NCBI RefSeq assembly: GCF_000830005.1
Contig: NZ_CP010407.1
Location: 5,212,001-5,276,000, forward strand
Direction: 5' to 3'
Length of the DNA stretch: 64,000 nt
Origin: Streptomyces vietnamensis
GTDB lineage: Bacteria > Actinomycetota > Actinomycetes > Streptomycetales > Streptomycetaceae
Under the pieces are notes generated by a model. The model saw nothing but the letters and a program-made list of their open reading frames with translations. It was not told where the DNA came from and did not search any database. Numbering within the stretch: position 1 is the first letter of the stretch; the number at the start of each line of letters is the position of its first letter. Of this stretch, positions 41,329 through 49,833 are shown one piece after another. Position numbers and translations under genes: made by a program.

Positions 41329-42090
41329 GCCGCCGAAGCCCGCCGCGAGCGGCATCCGCAGGCCGAGCGGCGGGGGAGCCGCCATCGCGTCGGTCACCGG
41401 GCGGGCGACCGGCCGGGCGAACAGGGTGCCGAGCACGAAGTCCGCGGCGAGGGCCCGGACCTCGGCCGCGTACTGGCGCAGCGCGTGGCCGTCCGAGTGG
41501 ACCTCGAAGCGGCAGGTGTCCCGGTTCGCCTTCTTCGCCCGCTCGGCGAACCGGAACGACAGCTCCGGGTCCGTCCGCGCGTCGTTCGTGCCGTGCACGA
41601 GCAGCACCTTGCGCCCCACCAGCTGCCGCACCGGCTCGGGCTCCGCCGCCACGTCGTCCTCCGGCAGCCACGGCGCGAGCGCGAGGACCGCGCCGACCGC
41701 CGGATGCCCGGCCGCCCGCAGCGCCGCCCGCGCGCCCATCCCGTGCCCCAGGAGGCAGACCGGGACGTCGCCGTAGCGCCGTACCGCCTCCTCGACCGCC
41801 CAGGAGGCGTCCGCCGCGAGGTCCGCGTCCGCGCCGTTCCAGCCGTGCGCCCGGTAGCGCACCACGTGCGCCGCGAGCCCCTCGGACCGGCCCGCCCGGA
41901 CCAGGGTGCGTCCCAGCGGCAGCATCGCCGCGTGCGCCCGCGCCGAGGCCCGCCGGGTCGACACGGGCTCACCGTCCGGCAGGAGCAGCACCACGCCGCC
42001 CACCGCCGCCACCGCCGACCGGGAACTGACGGGGCGCCCGAGCCGGGGTCTCCGGGCTTCGGGCGGCCCCACGAGTGCGAAGTGCGCCAT
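41314..42090 (-). CDS. Alpha/beta-hydrolase-fold protein lacking nucleophile Ser
   Basis: The 258-aa protein has the alpha/beta-hydrolase layout: a first strand (GGVVLLLPDGEP), the elbow region CLLGHGMGARAALRAAGH, an acidic strand end LLVHGTNDARTDPE, and HSDGHALRQ near the C-terminus. In the elbow, the usual GxSxG reads GHGMG, so the nucleophile serine is replaced by glycine. The Asp and His candidates remain. It may be a non-catalytic binding protein. It overlaps the lysR 3' end by 15 bp, convergent. Confidence 0.8.
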   Translation of the reverse strand: MAHFALVGPPEARRPRLGRPVSSRSAVAAVGGVVLLLPDGEPVSTRRASARAHAAMLPLGRTLVRAGRSEGLAAHVVRYRAHGWNGADADLAADASWAVEEAVRRYGDVPVCLLGHGMGARAALRAAGHPAVGAVLALAPWLPEDDVAAEPEPVRQLVGRKVLLVHGTNDARTDPELSFRFAERAKKANRDTCRFEVHSDGHALRQYAAEVRALAADFVLGTLFARPVARPVTDAMAAPPPLGLRMPLAAGFGGSRRR

Positions 42091-42178
42091 GGCAGAACAG
42101 TCTCAGAAGCGGAGGTGTACGCCAGTCGTACGCGCGGTCTCTGTTACGTATCGTCCGGAGAGCGAACGCCCTTTGCTC

Positions 42179-42952
42179 CTATACCCGTTCGAACCGGGCC
42201 ACCGAGCCGACGACCGTGAAGCCCTTCCGTTCGTACCAGGTGTGCGGCCAGTCGCCCGCGAACGCGGTGAGGAAGCGGGTCCCGCAGCCCGCGGCGGCGG
42301 CCTCGTGCAGCGCCGTGTCGAGGACCTTCCCGGCGTACCCCTGCTTCAGATGGGCCTCCACGGTGACGAGGTCCTCGATCTGCGCGATCCCGGTCGCCGG
42401 GTCCATGTACAGGTCGACCCAGGCGGCCACCTCGCCCTCCGGGGTGTACGCGGCGAAGAACCGCACGACGTCGGCCCCGCGCCGCCGCGCCACCCGCCGC
42501 TCCACCAGGTGCTCGATCTGCTCCGGCGTCGCCCGCGGGGCGAACCGCGGCCAGGATTCGGCGACCGGGCCGCGCAGCTCGTCGAAGTCGACCTCCCGCG
42601 CCCCGCCGTGCTCCGGCACCGGGCCGGTGTGCGCCATGATCAGCGTGGTGGCGTGCCGGAACCCGGCCCGCTCCATGGGTGCCACGCAGGCGGCGGCGAC
42701 CGCCTCGTCGAGGACGTACGCGAAGCGGTACGGGAGATGGCTCTGCGCCTCGTCCGTGTACCCGGCCAGCGCCTCCGGGTCCACGGCCCCGTAGGCGAGC
42801 ACGTGGTTGTTCCCCCGGGAGTGCCGGTAGGCGTCGTCGAGCACGGCGACGGCGCCGGGGAACTCGACGGTACGGGCCGCCTGACGGCGGTGGAAGTCGG
42901 ACAGGAAGCGGTGGATGCGCGGGAGTTCGTCCGCGGGCGTGGTCGAGGTCAT
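42179..42952 (-). CDS. GNAT family N-acetyltransferase
   Basis: The 257-aa protein has a C-terminal GNAT domain (about 155-250) with the acceptor-side strand VAAWVDLYMDPATGIAQIED, the acetyl-CoA-binding region TVEAHLKQGYAGKVLDTALH and a final WYERKGFTVVG. The N-terminal 110 residues may be a second, degenerate GNAT half. It probably acetylates a small molecule or protein; the substrate is unknown. It lies divergent to add, with 92 bp between starts. Confidence 0.85.
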   Translation of the reverse strand: MTSTTPADELPRIHRFLSDFHRRQAARTVEFPGAVAVLDDAYRHSRGNNHVLAYGAVDPEALAGYTDEAQSHLPYRFAYVLDEAVAAACVAPMERAGFRHATTLIMAHTGPVPEHGGAREVDFDELRGPVAESWPRFAPRATPEQIEHLVERRVARRRGADVVRFFAAYTPEGEVAAWVDLYMDPATGIAQIEDLVTVEAHLKQGYAGKVLDTALHEAAAAGCGTRFLTAFAGDWPHTWYERKGFTVVGSVARFERV

Positions 42953-43016
42953 GCGGGCAGGCTAGGCGGGCCGGTCCGTGAGCCGCCACGAGAAATCCGG
43001 CGCCACGAGAGGTGTT

Positions 43017-43028
43017 CTACGCGCGTAG
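43017..43028. promoter_or_regulatory. Nucleoside-regulon operator, site 4
   Basis: CTACGCGCGTAG is a perfect 12-bp palindrome, 16 bp before the add start at 43045, so it overlaps the expected transcription start or leader. Confidence 0.75.
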
Positions 43029-43044
43029 GGGCTAGAGTGCGGAA

Positions 43045-44199
43045 ATGACGAGCCAGACCCCCAACGTCCCCACCGCGGACCAGATCCGCCGTGCCCCGAA
43101 GGTGCTGCTCCACGACCACCTCGACGGCGGACTGCGCCCCGGCACGATCATCGAACTCGCCCGGGAGCAGGGCTACGAGCAGCTCCCCGAGACGGAGCCC
43201 GACAAGCTCGGCATCTGGTTCCGCGAAGCCGCCGACTCCGGCTCCCTGGAGCGGTACCTGGAGACCTTCGCGCACACCTGCGCCGTCATGCAGACCAGGG
43301 ACGCCCTCTTCCGCGTCGCCGCCGAGTGCGCCGTCGACCTCGCCGAGGACGGCGTCGTCTACGCCGAGGTGCGCTACGCCCCCGAGCAGCACCTGGAGGG
43401 CGGTCTCACCCTCGAAGAGGTCGTGGAGGCCGTCAACGAGGGCTTCCGCGAGGGCGAGCGGCAGGCCAGGGCCAACGGCCACCGCATCCGGGTCGGCGCC
43501 CTGCTCACCGCCATGCGGCACGCCGCCCGCGCCCTGGAGATCGCCGAACTCGCCAACCGCTACCGCGACTCCGGCGTCGTCGGCTTCGACATCGCGGGCG
43601 CCGAGGCCGGCTACCCGCCCACCCGCCACCTCGACGCCTTCGAGTACCTCAAGCGGGAGAACAACCACTTCACCATCCACGCGGGCGAGGCCTTCGGACT
43701 CCCCTCGATCTGGCAGGCGCTCCAGTGGTGCGGCGCCGACCGGCTCGGCCACGGCGTCCGCATCATCGACGACATCGAGGTCGCCGACGACGGCTCGGTC
43801 CGCCTCGGCCGCCTCGCGTCCTACGTCCGCGACAAGCGCATCCCGCTGGAGATGTGCCCCTCCTCCAACCTCCAGACCGGCGCCGCCGCCTCGATCGCCG
43901 AGCACCCCATCGGCCTGCTCCGCACGCTCCACTTCCGGGCCACGGTCAACACCGACAACCGGCTCATGAGCGGGACGAGCATGAGCCGGGAATTCGAGCT
44001 GCTGACCGAGGCATTCGCTTACACGCTCGACGACATGCAGTGGTTCACTGTCAATGCGATGAAATCAGCGTTCATTCCTTTCGATGAACGACTCGCCATG
44101 ATCAACGAGGTCATCAAGCCCGGCTATGCCGAGCTGAAGTCCGAATGGCTGTTCCAGCAGACCGCAACGACCAGGGAGTCTTCCCGCACGGCGGACTGA
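43045..44199 (+). CDS. add: Adenosine deaminase
   Basis: Add converts adenosine and deoxyadenosine to inosine and deoxyinosine. The 384-aa protein has the zinc HxH in [12 protein letters not shown], catalytic residues in TIHAGEAFG and [12 protein letters not shown], and the late SSNLQTGA and [13 protein letters not shown]. Length is that of actinobacterial family members. Inosine would pass to the phosphorylase at 61269-62072. It is a single-gene unit with its own operator and a terminator at 44224-44254. Confidence 0.96.
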   Translation: MTSQTPNVPTADQIRRAPKVLLHDHLDGGLRPGTIIELAREQGYEQLPETEPDKLGIWFREAADSGSLERYLETFAHTCAVMQTRDALFRVAAECAVDLAEDGVVYAEVRYAPEQHLEGGLTLEEVVEAVNEGFREGERQARANGHRIRVGALLTAMRHAARALEIAELANRYRDSGVVGFDIAGAEAGYPPTRHLDAFEYLKRENNHFTIHAGEAFGLPSIWQALQWCGADRLGHGVRIIDDIEVADDGSVRLGRLASYVRDKRIPLEMCPSSNLQTGAAASIAEHPIGLLRTLHFRATVNTDNRLMSGTSMSREFELLTEAFAYTLDDMQWFTVNAMKSAFIPFDERLAMINEVIKPGYAELKSEWLFQQTATTRESSRTAD

Positions 44200-44223
44200 A
44201 AGGCGGCCCGCGAAGGGGACGGG

Positions 44224-44254
44224 AGCGGCCGGGTCGGTACGACACCCGGCCGCT
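44224..44254 (+). terminator. Terminator after add
   Basis: AGCGGCCGGGT (44224-44234) pairs with ACCCGGCCGCT (44244-44254), 11 bp with a 9-nt loop, followed by TTT, 25 bp after the add stop. Confidence 0.85.
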
Positions 44255-44381
44255 TTCCGGTGTTTGCGGAGGCGACGTTCGCTGGTTAGGTTGCAGAGCC
44301 GCTCTGCATTCCCATGGTTCCCAGGATTTCCCCTCCCGGCTTTTCCCCGAAGCCCCCGGATTCCCCAAGGAAGATTCTCTG

Positions 44382-44753
44382 ATGAAGCAGTCTGCCGCCA
44401 AGAAGCTCGGTGTCGCCGCTCTCGGTGCCGCTTTCGTCGCCGCCGGTGCCGGCGCGGCCAACGCCGCATCGGCCCTGCCGCTCGACGCCGACGCGCTGGG
44501 CACGGTGACCCAGGCCGTCCCGCTGGGTGACGGCCTCACCACGCTCCCTGACGGCGCCGCCGAGTCCCTCGGCGCCGGGCAGGGCGCGCTCGGCCAGGGG
44601 GTCGACCAGGGCGTGAAGACCCTCCCGGCCGCCGCCGGCCAGGCCACCCAGCACCTCCCGCTCGACGCCGCCGCCGGCGGCCTCGGCGCCACCCCGCTCG
44701 GCGGCCTCCTCGGCGGCCTGCCGCTCGGCGCCGGCGGCCTGCCGATCGGCTGA
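44382..44753 (+). CDS. Small secreted Gly/Ala/Leu-rich protein
   Basis: The 123-aa protein has a signal peptide (MKQSAAKKLGVAALGAAFVA, cleavage near ANA-AS) and a mature part of Leu/Gly/Ala/Pro repeats such as ALPLDADALGTVTQAVPLGD, ending PLGAGGLPIG. It has no cysteine or known domain. A similar protein is encoded at 50576-50974. AAGGAAG precedes ATG 44382. It should be released to the envelope or medium; the role is unknown. Confidence 0.8.
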   Translation: MKQSAAKKLGVAALGAAFVAAGAGAANAASALPLDADALGTVTQAVPLGDGLTTLPDGAAESLGAGQGALGQGVDQGVKTLPAAAGQATQHLPLDAAAGGLGATPLGGLLGGLPLGAGGLPIG

Positions 44754-44765
44754 CCCCCGCTCGTA

Positions 44766-44817
44766 CACGCCGAAGGGGCGCGCACCCGGAACTCCGGGTA
44801 CGCGCCCCTTCGGCGTG
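44766..44817. terminator. Strong bidirectional terminator
   Basis: CACGCCGAAGGGGCGCG (44766-44782) pairs perfectly with CGCGCCCCTTCGGCGTG (44801-44817). ACCCGG/CCGGGT extends the stem inwards, giving about 23 bp around a 4-nt loop, between convergent genes. Confidence 0.92.
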
Positions 44818-44831
44818 CGTACGAACCGCCG

Positions 44832-45032
44832 CTACCAGGCCGCGGTCGCCTTCTTCTCGCCGGGCAGGAAGATCCACAGGCCCAGGTAGATCAGGAACTG
44901 CGGTCCCGGCAGCAGGCACGAGACCAGGAAGATCAGGCGCATCGTCGTCGCGGAGGTGCCGAAGCGCCGGGCCAGCGCCGCGCACACTCCGCCGAGCACG
45001 CGTCCGTCACGGGGGCGGGTCAGTGCGGCCAT
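44832..45032 (-). CDS. PspC-domain membrane protein
   Basis: The 66-aa protein is a single PspC domain: TRPRDGRVLGGVCAALARRF followed by one hydrophobic segment (MRLIFLVSCLLPGPQFLIYL, then GLWIFLPGE) that may span the membrane once or as a hairpin. In other bacteria PspC takes part in phage-shock signalling. No PspA gene is nearby. Its short length is common for stand-alone actinobacterial members. Confidence 0.88.
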   Translation of the reverse strand: MAALTRPRDGRVLGGVCAALARRFGTSATTMRLIFLVSCLLPGPQFLIYLGLWIFLPGEKKATAAW

Positions 45033-45122
45033 GGTGGGCTCCTTCGGAGTCGGTCCGGGAGCCGCTCCTCCGGGCTCCCGATGACTCCATACTGCTGCCG
45101 CAAAGGGGGATGAAGCGTCCGT

Positions 45123-45617
45123 CTACGGGGCGATCGGGACCCTGGAAATCTTCGGGGTCGCACCCTGAGAAGCCCGGCCCGGCCTGCTCCCCCGGCGACG
45201 CAGCCGGGCCCGGGCGGCCGGGACCACCAGGAGATGCGCGAGCGCGACGCCCGCCGTGTTCAGGAGTACGGAGTCCACGTCCACGACCTGCCCCGGCACC
45301 GCGGTCTGCAGCAGCTCCACGGCCAGCGACACGAGCGCGCCGGCGGCGGTCGTCCGGGCCAGGGAAGCCCAGCCGGAGACGTGCAGCCGTCCGTCGGCCA
45401 TCGGGAGCAGCACCCCGAGCGGGGCCAGGAGCAGCAGGCCCTCGCCGATCAGCCGGGCCGCCGCGGCGCCGCCGAGCGCGAGATCGGCCCGCAGGCCGTG
45501 CAGCGGGATCGTGTTCGGCGGGGTCACCCAGGCGACGTCCCGTGGGCGCAGGCTGATCCAGGCGACGAGCAGCAGATGCGCGAGGAGGAGGGCGAACCCC
45601 GCCACGCGGACGACCAT
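45123..45617 (-). CDS. VanZ-family membrane protein
   Basis: The 164-aa protein has four hydrophobic helices and VanZ-like features (ISLRPRDVAWVTPPNTIPLH at the start of the loop, then LGVLLPM and SLAVELLQTAVPGQVVDVDS). VanZ confers low-level teicoplanin resistance in enterococci; stand-alone homologues have no known role. ATG 45617 is the first start after a gene-free region and fits the family's N-terminus. The ribosome site is weak. Confidence 0.85.
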   Translation of the reverse strand: MVVRVAGFALLLAHLLLVAWISLRPRDVAWVTPPNTIPLHGLRADLALGGAAAARLIGEGLLLLAPLGVLLPMADGRLHVSGWASLARTTAAGALVSLAVELLQTAVPGQVVDVDSVLLNTAGVALAHLLVVPAARARLRRRGSRPGRASQGATPKISRVPIAP

Positions 45618-45694
45618 GGCGGCCTGGCCGCCCGAACCTTGACGCTGCACGCCCCCCAAGACGCGCCGAACAGCCGAATCGGTTCCGCCGCCCG

Positions 45695-45950
45695 CCGTTG
45701 TGGGCCTGCGCCCCGCCCGTTGTGGGCAATCGTTCCGCTGGGGCGGAACGGGTGGGCACAACGGAACGGCGCCCTTGCCGGCGCCAGAGGCTTCCGCGCC
45801 CGGACCCGCACCACGTCGTGCGCCGCCGCTGGGGTGCGGGTCCAGGCGCGGAACGCGGAGGCGCCGCTGAAGGGCGCCGTCCCGTGTGCCCACCCGTCCC
45901 GCCCTGCGGGACGATTGCCCACACGGCAGCGGGTGCGGGCCCCACACGGG
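45695..45950. repeat. Long imperfect inverted repeat (about 256 bp)
   Basis: The 45618-45979 gap has no gene and is mostly this repeat. The left arm from 45716 (CCCGTTGTGGGCAATCGTTC...) to 45812 pairs with 45831-45933 with roughly 80-85% identity by eye, and outer segments 45695-45714 and 45931-45950 continue the symmetry. Each arm has its own smaller palindromes (CGTTCCGCTGGGGCGGAACG). The centre is near 45822. A compact related copy is in the gene at 26271. Confidence 0.8.
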
Positions 45951-45979
45951 GGTGAGCGGGGGCAACGCCCCGGTGGAGG

Positions 45980-46585
45980 TCAGCCTGTTGGTGGGGTCGT
46001 CGGAGGGGTCGAGTCCGGGTGTTCGCGGAGGTCCGTCGTGCAGCGGTAGCGCTTCGGCGCGTACTTGCCCGGCCCCCCGAGCAGCACCGTGTGCCCGCCC
46101 GCCCCCGCCGAGCTCTCCGCGAACGTGCAGACGAGCTGCGACAGCGAAGTCGGCGCCAGGTCCTCCGGCTGCCGGCTCAGCCGCAGCGTGCCCGCCGGGT
46201 CGCCGGCGTGCCCGCCGCCGACCGTCAGCGGCCCGCGCACCTCGGTCGTGAAGCCGGCCTGCCGTTCGGCCTCCGAGGGCTCGGCGAGCAGCTGTGCGAG
46301 CAGCCCCCCGGCCGTCCGTACCGGATCGCCGCCCGCCTTCTCCTCCGGCAGCGGCGACCGGCGGTCCACCGCCTCCAGTTGCGAGCCGCAGACCAGGTAC
46401 ACCCGGACCGGCACGCCCTGCGCCGCCGCCTGCGTCGTACCGTCGTCGGTGACGCTGCACGGGACCCGCGAGGGGGCCGCGCCCGCGTCCACCGGGACCG
46501 AGGTGGTCCGGATTCCGCAGCCGGTGAGCAGTGCGGGGAGCAGTGCGGTGAGCGCGACCGCCGGGATGAAGAGGCGACGCCTCAT
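45980..46585 (-). CDS. Lipoprotein coupled to AfsQ2
   Basis: The 201-aa protein has a lipoprotein signal (PALLTGCGIRTT), then a domain resembling the GerMN/lipoprotein type (VPVRVYLVCGSQLEAVDRRS, LLAQLLAEPSEAERQAGFTT). Cysteines are paired late in the chain. ATG 46585 overlaps the afsQ2 stop (ATGA), so it is made with the sensor kinase and could modulate ligand sensing outside the membrane. The gene order afsQ1-afsQ2-lipoprotein is, from memory, conserved in S. coelicolor. Confidence 0.88.
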   Translation of the reverse strand: MRRRLFIPAVALTALLPALLTGCGIRTTSVPVDAGAAPSRVPCSVTDDGTTQAAAQGVPVRVYLVCGSQLEAVDRRSPLPEEKAGGDPVRTAGGLLAQLLAEPSEAERQAGFTTEVRGPLTVGGGHAGDPAGTLRLSRQPEDLAPTSLSQLVCTFAESSAGAGGHTVLLGGPGKYAPKRYRCTTDLREHPDSTPPTTPPTG

Positions 46586-48114
46586 GCTTCCTCCTCCTCG
46601 CCCTGGCTGCTGCGCGTCTGCACCTCGCGCGTGATTCCCGAGGCGTCCAGCGGCAGTCGCAGCACGAACACCGCGCCGTCGACCGTCCCGTCCTCGCCGA
46701 CCGAGTTCGACGCCGTGATCGAACCGCCGTGGATCAGCGCGTTCTCCATGGCGATCGACAGGCCGAGCCCGCTGCCGTCGGACCGGGGCCGGGACGCGCT
46801 CGCCTTGTAGAAGCGGTCGAAGACGTGGGGGAGGACTTCCTCGGGGATGCCGGGGCCGTGGTCGCGTACCGCGATGACCAGCTCGTCGTCCTCCGTGCGC
46901 ACCGAGACCCGCACCGGCGAACCGCCGTGCTTGAGCGCGTTCCCGATCAGGTTCGCCAGGATCACGTCGAGGCGGCGCGGGTCGAGCGGCGCGACGATCC
47001 CGCGTTCCGCGTCGAGCTCCACCGCGTCCAGCCAGGCCCGCGCGTCGATGCACGCGGTGATCTGGTCGGCGATGTCCACCTCGTCGAGGACGAGCCGCGC
47101 GGTGCCCGCGTCGAAGCGGGTCACCTCCATCAGGTTCTCCACCAGGTCGTTGAGGCGCCGGGTCTCGCTCACCACGAGGGCCACCGCCGGGGCGATCATC
47201 GGGTCGAGGGAGTCCTGCTCGTCCTCCAGGACCTCGGTGACGGCCGTCAGCGCGGTCAGCGGGGTCCGCAGTTCGTGCGACATGTCGGCGACGAACCGCC
47301 GGGAGGACTCCTCCCGCGCGCTCATGTCCGCGACCTGCTTCTGCAGCGACTCGGCCGCGCTGTTGAACGTACGGGACAGATCGGCCAGTTCGTCCGCGCC
47401 GGTGACCCGCAGCCGGGTGTCGAGCTTCCCCTCGCCGAGCTGCCGGGCCGCCTCGCCGAGCCGGTGCACCGGCCGCAGCACGGTCGTCGCCGCGACCTGC
47501 GCGAGCAGCACCGAGCCGGCCACCGCGAGCGCGGTGGCGATCCCCAGCGACCAGCCGAGCGAGTTCAGGTCGGCCTTCTCCGGGGCCAGTGACTTGAACA
47601 TGTACCCGGCGGGCCCGCCGCCGTCGATCCGCGTCCCGCCGACCAGGTACGGCGTCCCGTTCCGCTCCGTACGCTGCCAGAACAGGTGGTACGGGTACGC
47701 GTTGGCGTCCGTCACCGGCCGCTTCGTGTCCACGGCCTCCTGGAGCGAGCGCGGCACGTCGGCGAGCGTGAAGTCGTCCGGGTCCGAGGCGCCCACGATC
47801 GGCTTGCCCGCGTCCCGCTCGCCGAGCAGCAGCACCTGGTAGTTCGCGGCGCTGCCGGTCGCGATCTGCTCGGCGGTCCGCCGCAGGTCGTCCTGGGTGG
47901 GCCGGAGCGGCAGCGTCGCCGCCCGGTTCTGCATCTCCTGCCGGAAGTCGTTGAGCGCCGAGTCCTGGGTGCGGGTCAGCACCGCCTCCCGGTTCAGCCA
48001 GTACGCGATGCCGGAGGCGGCGACGGCCGCGGTGAGCGCGACCAGGGCGAAGACGACGACGAGCCGGAGCCGCAGGCTCGAGAGCCGCAGCCGTGCGTAG
48101 ATCCCCTTGCTCAC
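46582..48114 (-). CDS. afsQ2: Sensor histidine kinase AfsQ2
   Basis: AfsQ2 is the sensor of a Streptomyces two-component system that affects antibiotic production and nitrogen metabolism. The 510-aa protein has two membrane helices (about 20-42 and 190-212) around an extracellular sensor, a HAMP domain, the phosphoacceptor H-box FVADMSHELRTPLTAL, and ATP-binding boxes NLIGNALKHG, VRDHGPGIPEE and GSGLGLSI. The start is GTG 48114, overlapping the afsQ1 stop by four bases. The identity rests on the neighbourhood and the AfsQ1 match. Confidence 0.93.
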   Translation of the reverse strand: MSKGIYARLRLSSLRLRLVVVFALVALTAAVAASGIAYWLNREAVLTRTQDSALNDFRQEMQNRAATLPLRPTQDDLRRTAEQIATGSAANYQVLLLGERDAGKPIVGASDPDDFTLADVPRSLQEAVDTKRPVTDANAYPYHLFWQRTERNGTPYLVGGTRIDGGGPAGYMFKSLAPEKADLNSLGWSLGIATALAVAGSVLLAQVAATTVLRPVHRLGEAARQLGEGKLDTRLRVTGADELADLSRTFNSAAESLQKQVADMSAREESSRRFVADMSHELRTPLTALTAVTEVLEDEQDSLDPMIAPAVALVVSETRRLNDLVENLMEVTRFDAGTARLVLDEVDIADQITACIDARAWLDAVELDAERGIVAPLDPRRLDVILANLIGNALKHGGSPVRVSVRTEDDELVIAVRDHGPGIPEEVLPHVFDRFYKASASRPRSDGSGLGLSIAMENALIHGGSITASNSVGEDGTVDGAVFVLRLPLDASGITREVQTRSSQGEEEEA

Positions 48115-48788
48115 GCAGGGACGTCCAGCCGGTAGCCGACCCCGCGGACGGTACGGATCAGCGTCGGCGAGGACGGCACGTCCTCGACCTTGGCGCGAAG
48201 CCGCTGCACACAGGCGTCGACGAGCCGCGAGTCGCCCAGGTAGTCGTGCTCCCACACGAGCCGCAGCAACTGCTGCCGGGACAGCGCCTGTCCGGGCCGC
48301 CGGCTCAGCTCCAGGAGCAGCCGCAGCTCGGTCGGGGTGAGCTGGAGGTCCTCGCCGTTCTTGGTGACCGTCATCGCCGAACGGTCGATCACCAGCGAGC
48401 CGTACGTCGCCGAGTCCGTCGACTCGCGCTCCCCGCGCCGCAGCACGGCCCGGATGCGGGCGTCGAGCACCCGTCCCTGCACGGGCTTCACGACGTAGTC
48501 GTCGGCGCCGGACTCGAGTCCGACGACGACGTCGATGTCGTCGCTGCGGGCGGTCAGCAGGATGATCGGCAGCTGGTCGGTCCGGCGGATGCGCCGGCAG
48601 ACCTCGAAGCCGTCGATGCCGGGCAGCATGACGTCGAGCACGACCAGGTCGGGCCGCTGCTCGCGCAGCAGCTGGAGACCGTCCTCGCCCGTCGCGGCGG
48701 TGGCCACCCGGTGGCCCTGCCGGGACAGGGAGAGTTCGAGGGCCGTGCGGATGGCGTCGTCGTCCTCGATCAGCAGCAGAAAAGGCAC
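48111..48788 (-). CDS. afsQ1: Response regulator AfsQ1
   Basis: The 225-aa OmpR-type regulator has a receiver domain (LLLIEDDDAIRTALELSLSR, phospho-Asp in VVLDVMLPGIDGFEV, conserved Lys in VVKPVQGR) and a winged-helix domain (LTPTELRLLLELSRRPGQAL, SRLVDACVQRLRAKVEDVP, TLIRTVRGVGYRLDV). GTG 48788 gives exactly the 225 residues I recall for S. coelicolor AfsQ1, and the sequence is very similar to it. It is divergent from sigQ, with a matching box between them. Confidence 0.95.
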   Translation of the reverse strand: MPFLLLIEDDDAIRTALELSLSRQGHRVATAATGEDGLQLLREQRPDLVVLDVMLPGIDGFEVCRRIRRTDQLPIILLTARSDDIDVVVGLESGADDYVVKPVQGRVLDARIRAVLRRGERESTDSATYGSLVIDRSAMTVTKNGEDLQLTPTELRLLLELSRRPGQALSRQQLLRLVWEHDYLGDSRLVDACVQRLRAKVEDVPSSPTLIRTVRGVGYRLDVPA

Positions 48789-48856
48789 GCCGTCATTCTG
48801 GCCCATGGGGCCGTCCGAGATCGACCGCCCGGGGACTCGCTTCTGTTCCGTTCCCT

Positions 48857-48872
48857 GTGACACGGCTGTGAC
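48857..48872. promoter_or_regulatory. AfsQ1-type binding box
   Basis: GTGAC (48857-48861), six bases, then GTGAC (48868-48872) matches the published AfsQ1 consensus GTnAC-n6-GTnAC exactly. It lies between the divergent starts of afsQ1 (48788) and sigQ (48958), which are known AfsQ1 targets in S. coelicolor. Confidence 0.8.
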
Positions 48873-48957
48873 AGTCGGCGGACAGCGCCATGAAGTCCGG
48901 GGGGCAAGCTTCTTGGCACACGGACCGAAACACACTCCAACCGACGGGGGGCGCAAG

Positions 48958-49680
48958 ATGAACGCACTGCACAGCACCACCTCAAGCGCAGTTGTCACGC
49001 GTCTCCACGACGTCGTGCGGAGCAACGAGAAGTCCGGCGGGATGAACGGGCGGGGGTGCGTTCGGACCGTCGGGCGTCAGCGCAAGGCGCCGTACATGGT
49101 GGCCGTTGCTGACGGGGGAGCGGCGTACGGGGAGGTCACGGGGGAGCGCACGAACTGCTCGGAAGCCGAGTTCACGGCTTACGTCCAGGAGCGTCGTGCC
49201 TCCCTGTACGCCACCGCCTACCACCTCACCGGTGACCGTTTCGAGGCCGAGGACCTGCTCCAGAGCGCGCTGTTCTCCACGTACCGCGCCTGGGACCGGA
49301 TCAGCGACAAGGCCGCCGTCGGCGGGTACCTGCGTCGCACCATGACGAACCTGCACATCAGCGCCTGGCGCCGGCGCAAGCTCAACGAGTACCCGACCGA
49401 GGAGCTGCCGGAGACGGTCGGCGAGACGGACGCGATGCGGGGTACGGAGCTGCGCGCGGTCCTGTGGCAGGCCCTGGCCCGCCTGCCCGAGCTCCAGCGC
49501 ACGATGCTGGTGCTGCGCTACTACGAGGGCCGGACCGATCCGGAGATCGCGGAGATCCTGGACATCAGTGTCGGCACGGTGAAGTCGAGCATCTGGCGCT
49601 CGCTGCGGCGACTGCGCGAGGACGAGGTGCTGAGCTTCGGCCGTGACGAGGAGGAGTCCTTCGGCGAGCTGGTGGCCTGA
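48958..49680 (+). CDS. sigQ: Sigma factor SigQ
   Basis: The 240-aa ECF-type sigma factor has a SigE/SigQ-like N-terminal extension of about 70 residues, region 2 (ASLYATAYHLTGDRFEAEDL, AAVGGYLRRTMTNLHISAWR) and region 4 (LARLPELQRTMLVLRYYEGR, SVGTVKSSIWRSLRRLRED). It lies divergent from afsQ1, as sigQ does in S. coelicolor, where it antagonises AfsQ1/Q2 effects on antibiotic genes. GGGGGG precedes ATG 48958. A strong hairpin follows the gene. Confidence 0.93.
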   Translation: MNALHSTTSSAVVTRLHDVVRSNEKSGGMNGRGCVRTVGRQRKAPYMVAVADGGAAYGEVTGERTNCSEAEFTAYVQERRASLYATAYHLTGDRFEAEDLLQSALFSTYRAWDRISDKAAVGGYLRRTMTNLHISAWRRRKLNEYPTEELPETVGETDAMRGTELRAVLWQALARLPELQRTMLVLRYYEGRTDPEIAEILDISVGTVKSSIWRSLRRLREDEVLSFGRDEEESFGELVA

Positions 49681-49775
49681 AGGTCGGGGGGAACGACCCT
49701 TCGGGGGCCCACGGGGGAAACGGGGCCTTGGGGGACGGGGGAAACACGGGGGAACCGTACGGGGGTACGGGGAAA

Positions 49776-49825
49776 CACGAAGCGGGTCGTACGAGTCCGG
49801 GGGGTCTCGTACGGCCCGCTTCGTG
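49776..49825. terminator. Bidirectional terminator after sigQ
   Basis: CACGAAGCGGG (49776-49786) and CGTACGAG (49788-49795) pair with CTCGTACG (49806-49813) and CCCGCTTCGTG (49815-49825), with one unpaired base on each side. The genes on both sides converge on it. Confidence 0.9.
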
Positions 49826-49833
49826 CGTCGCGT

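Noticed and set aside
45123..46460. VanZ gene start far upstream at 46460
   Set aside because: The extension crosses the inverted repeat and is antisense in character to the lipoprotein gene; ATG 45617 gives the family length.
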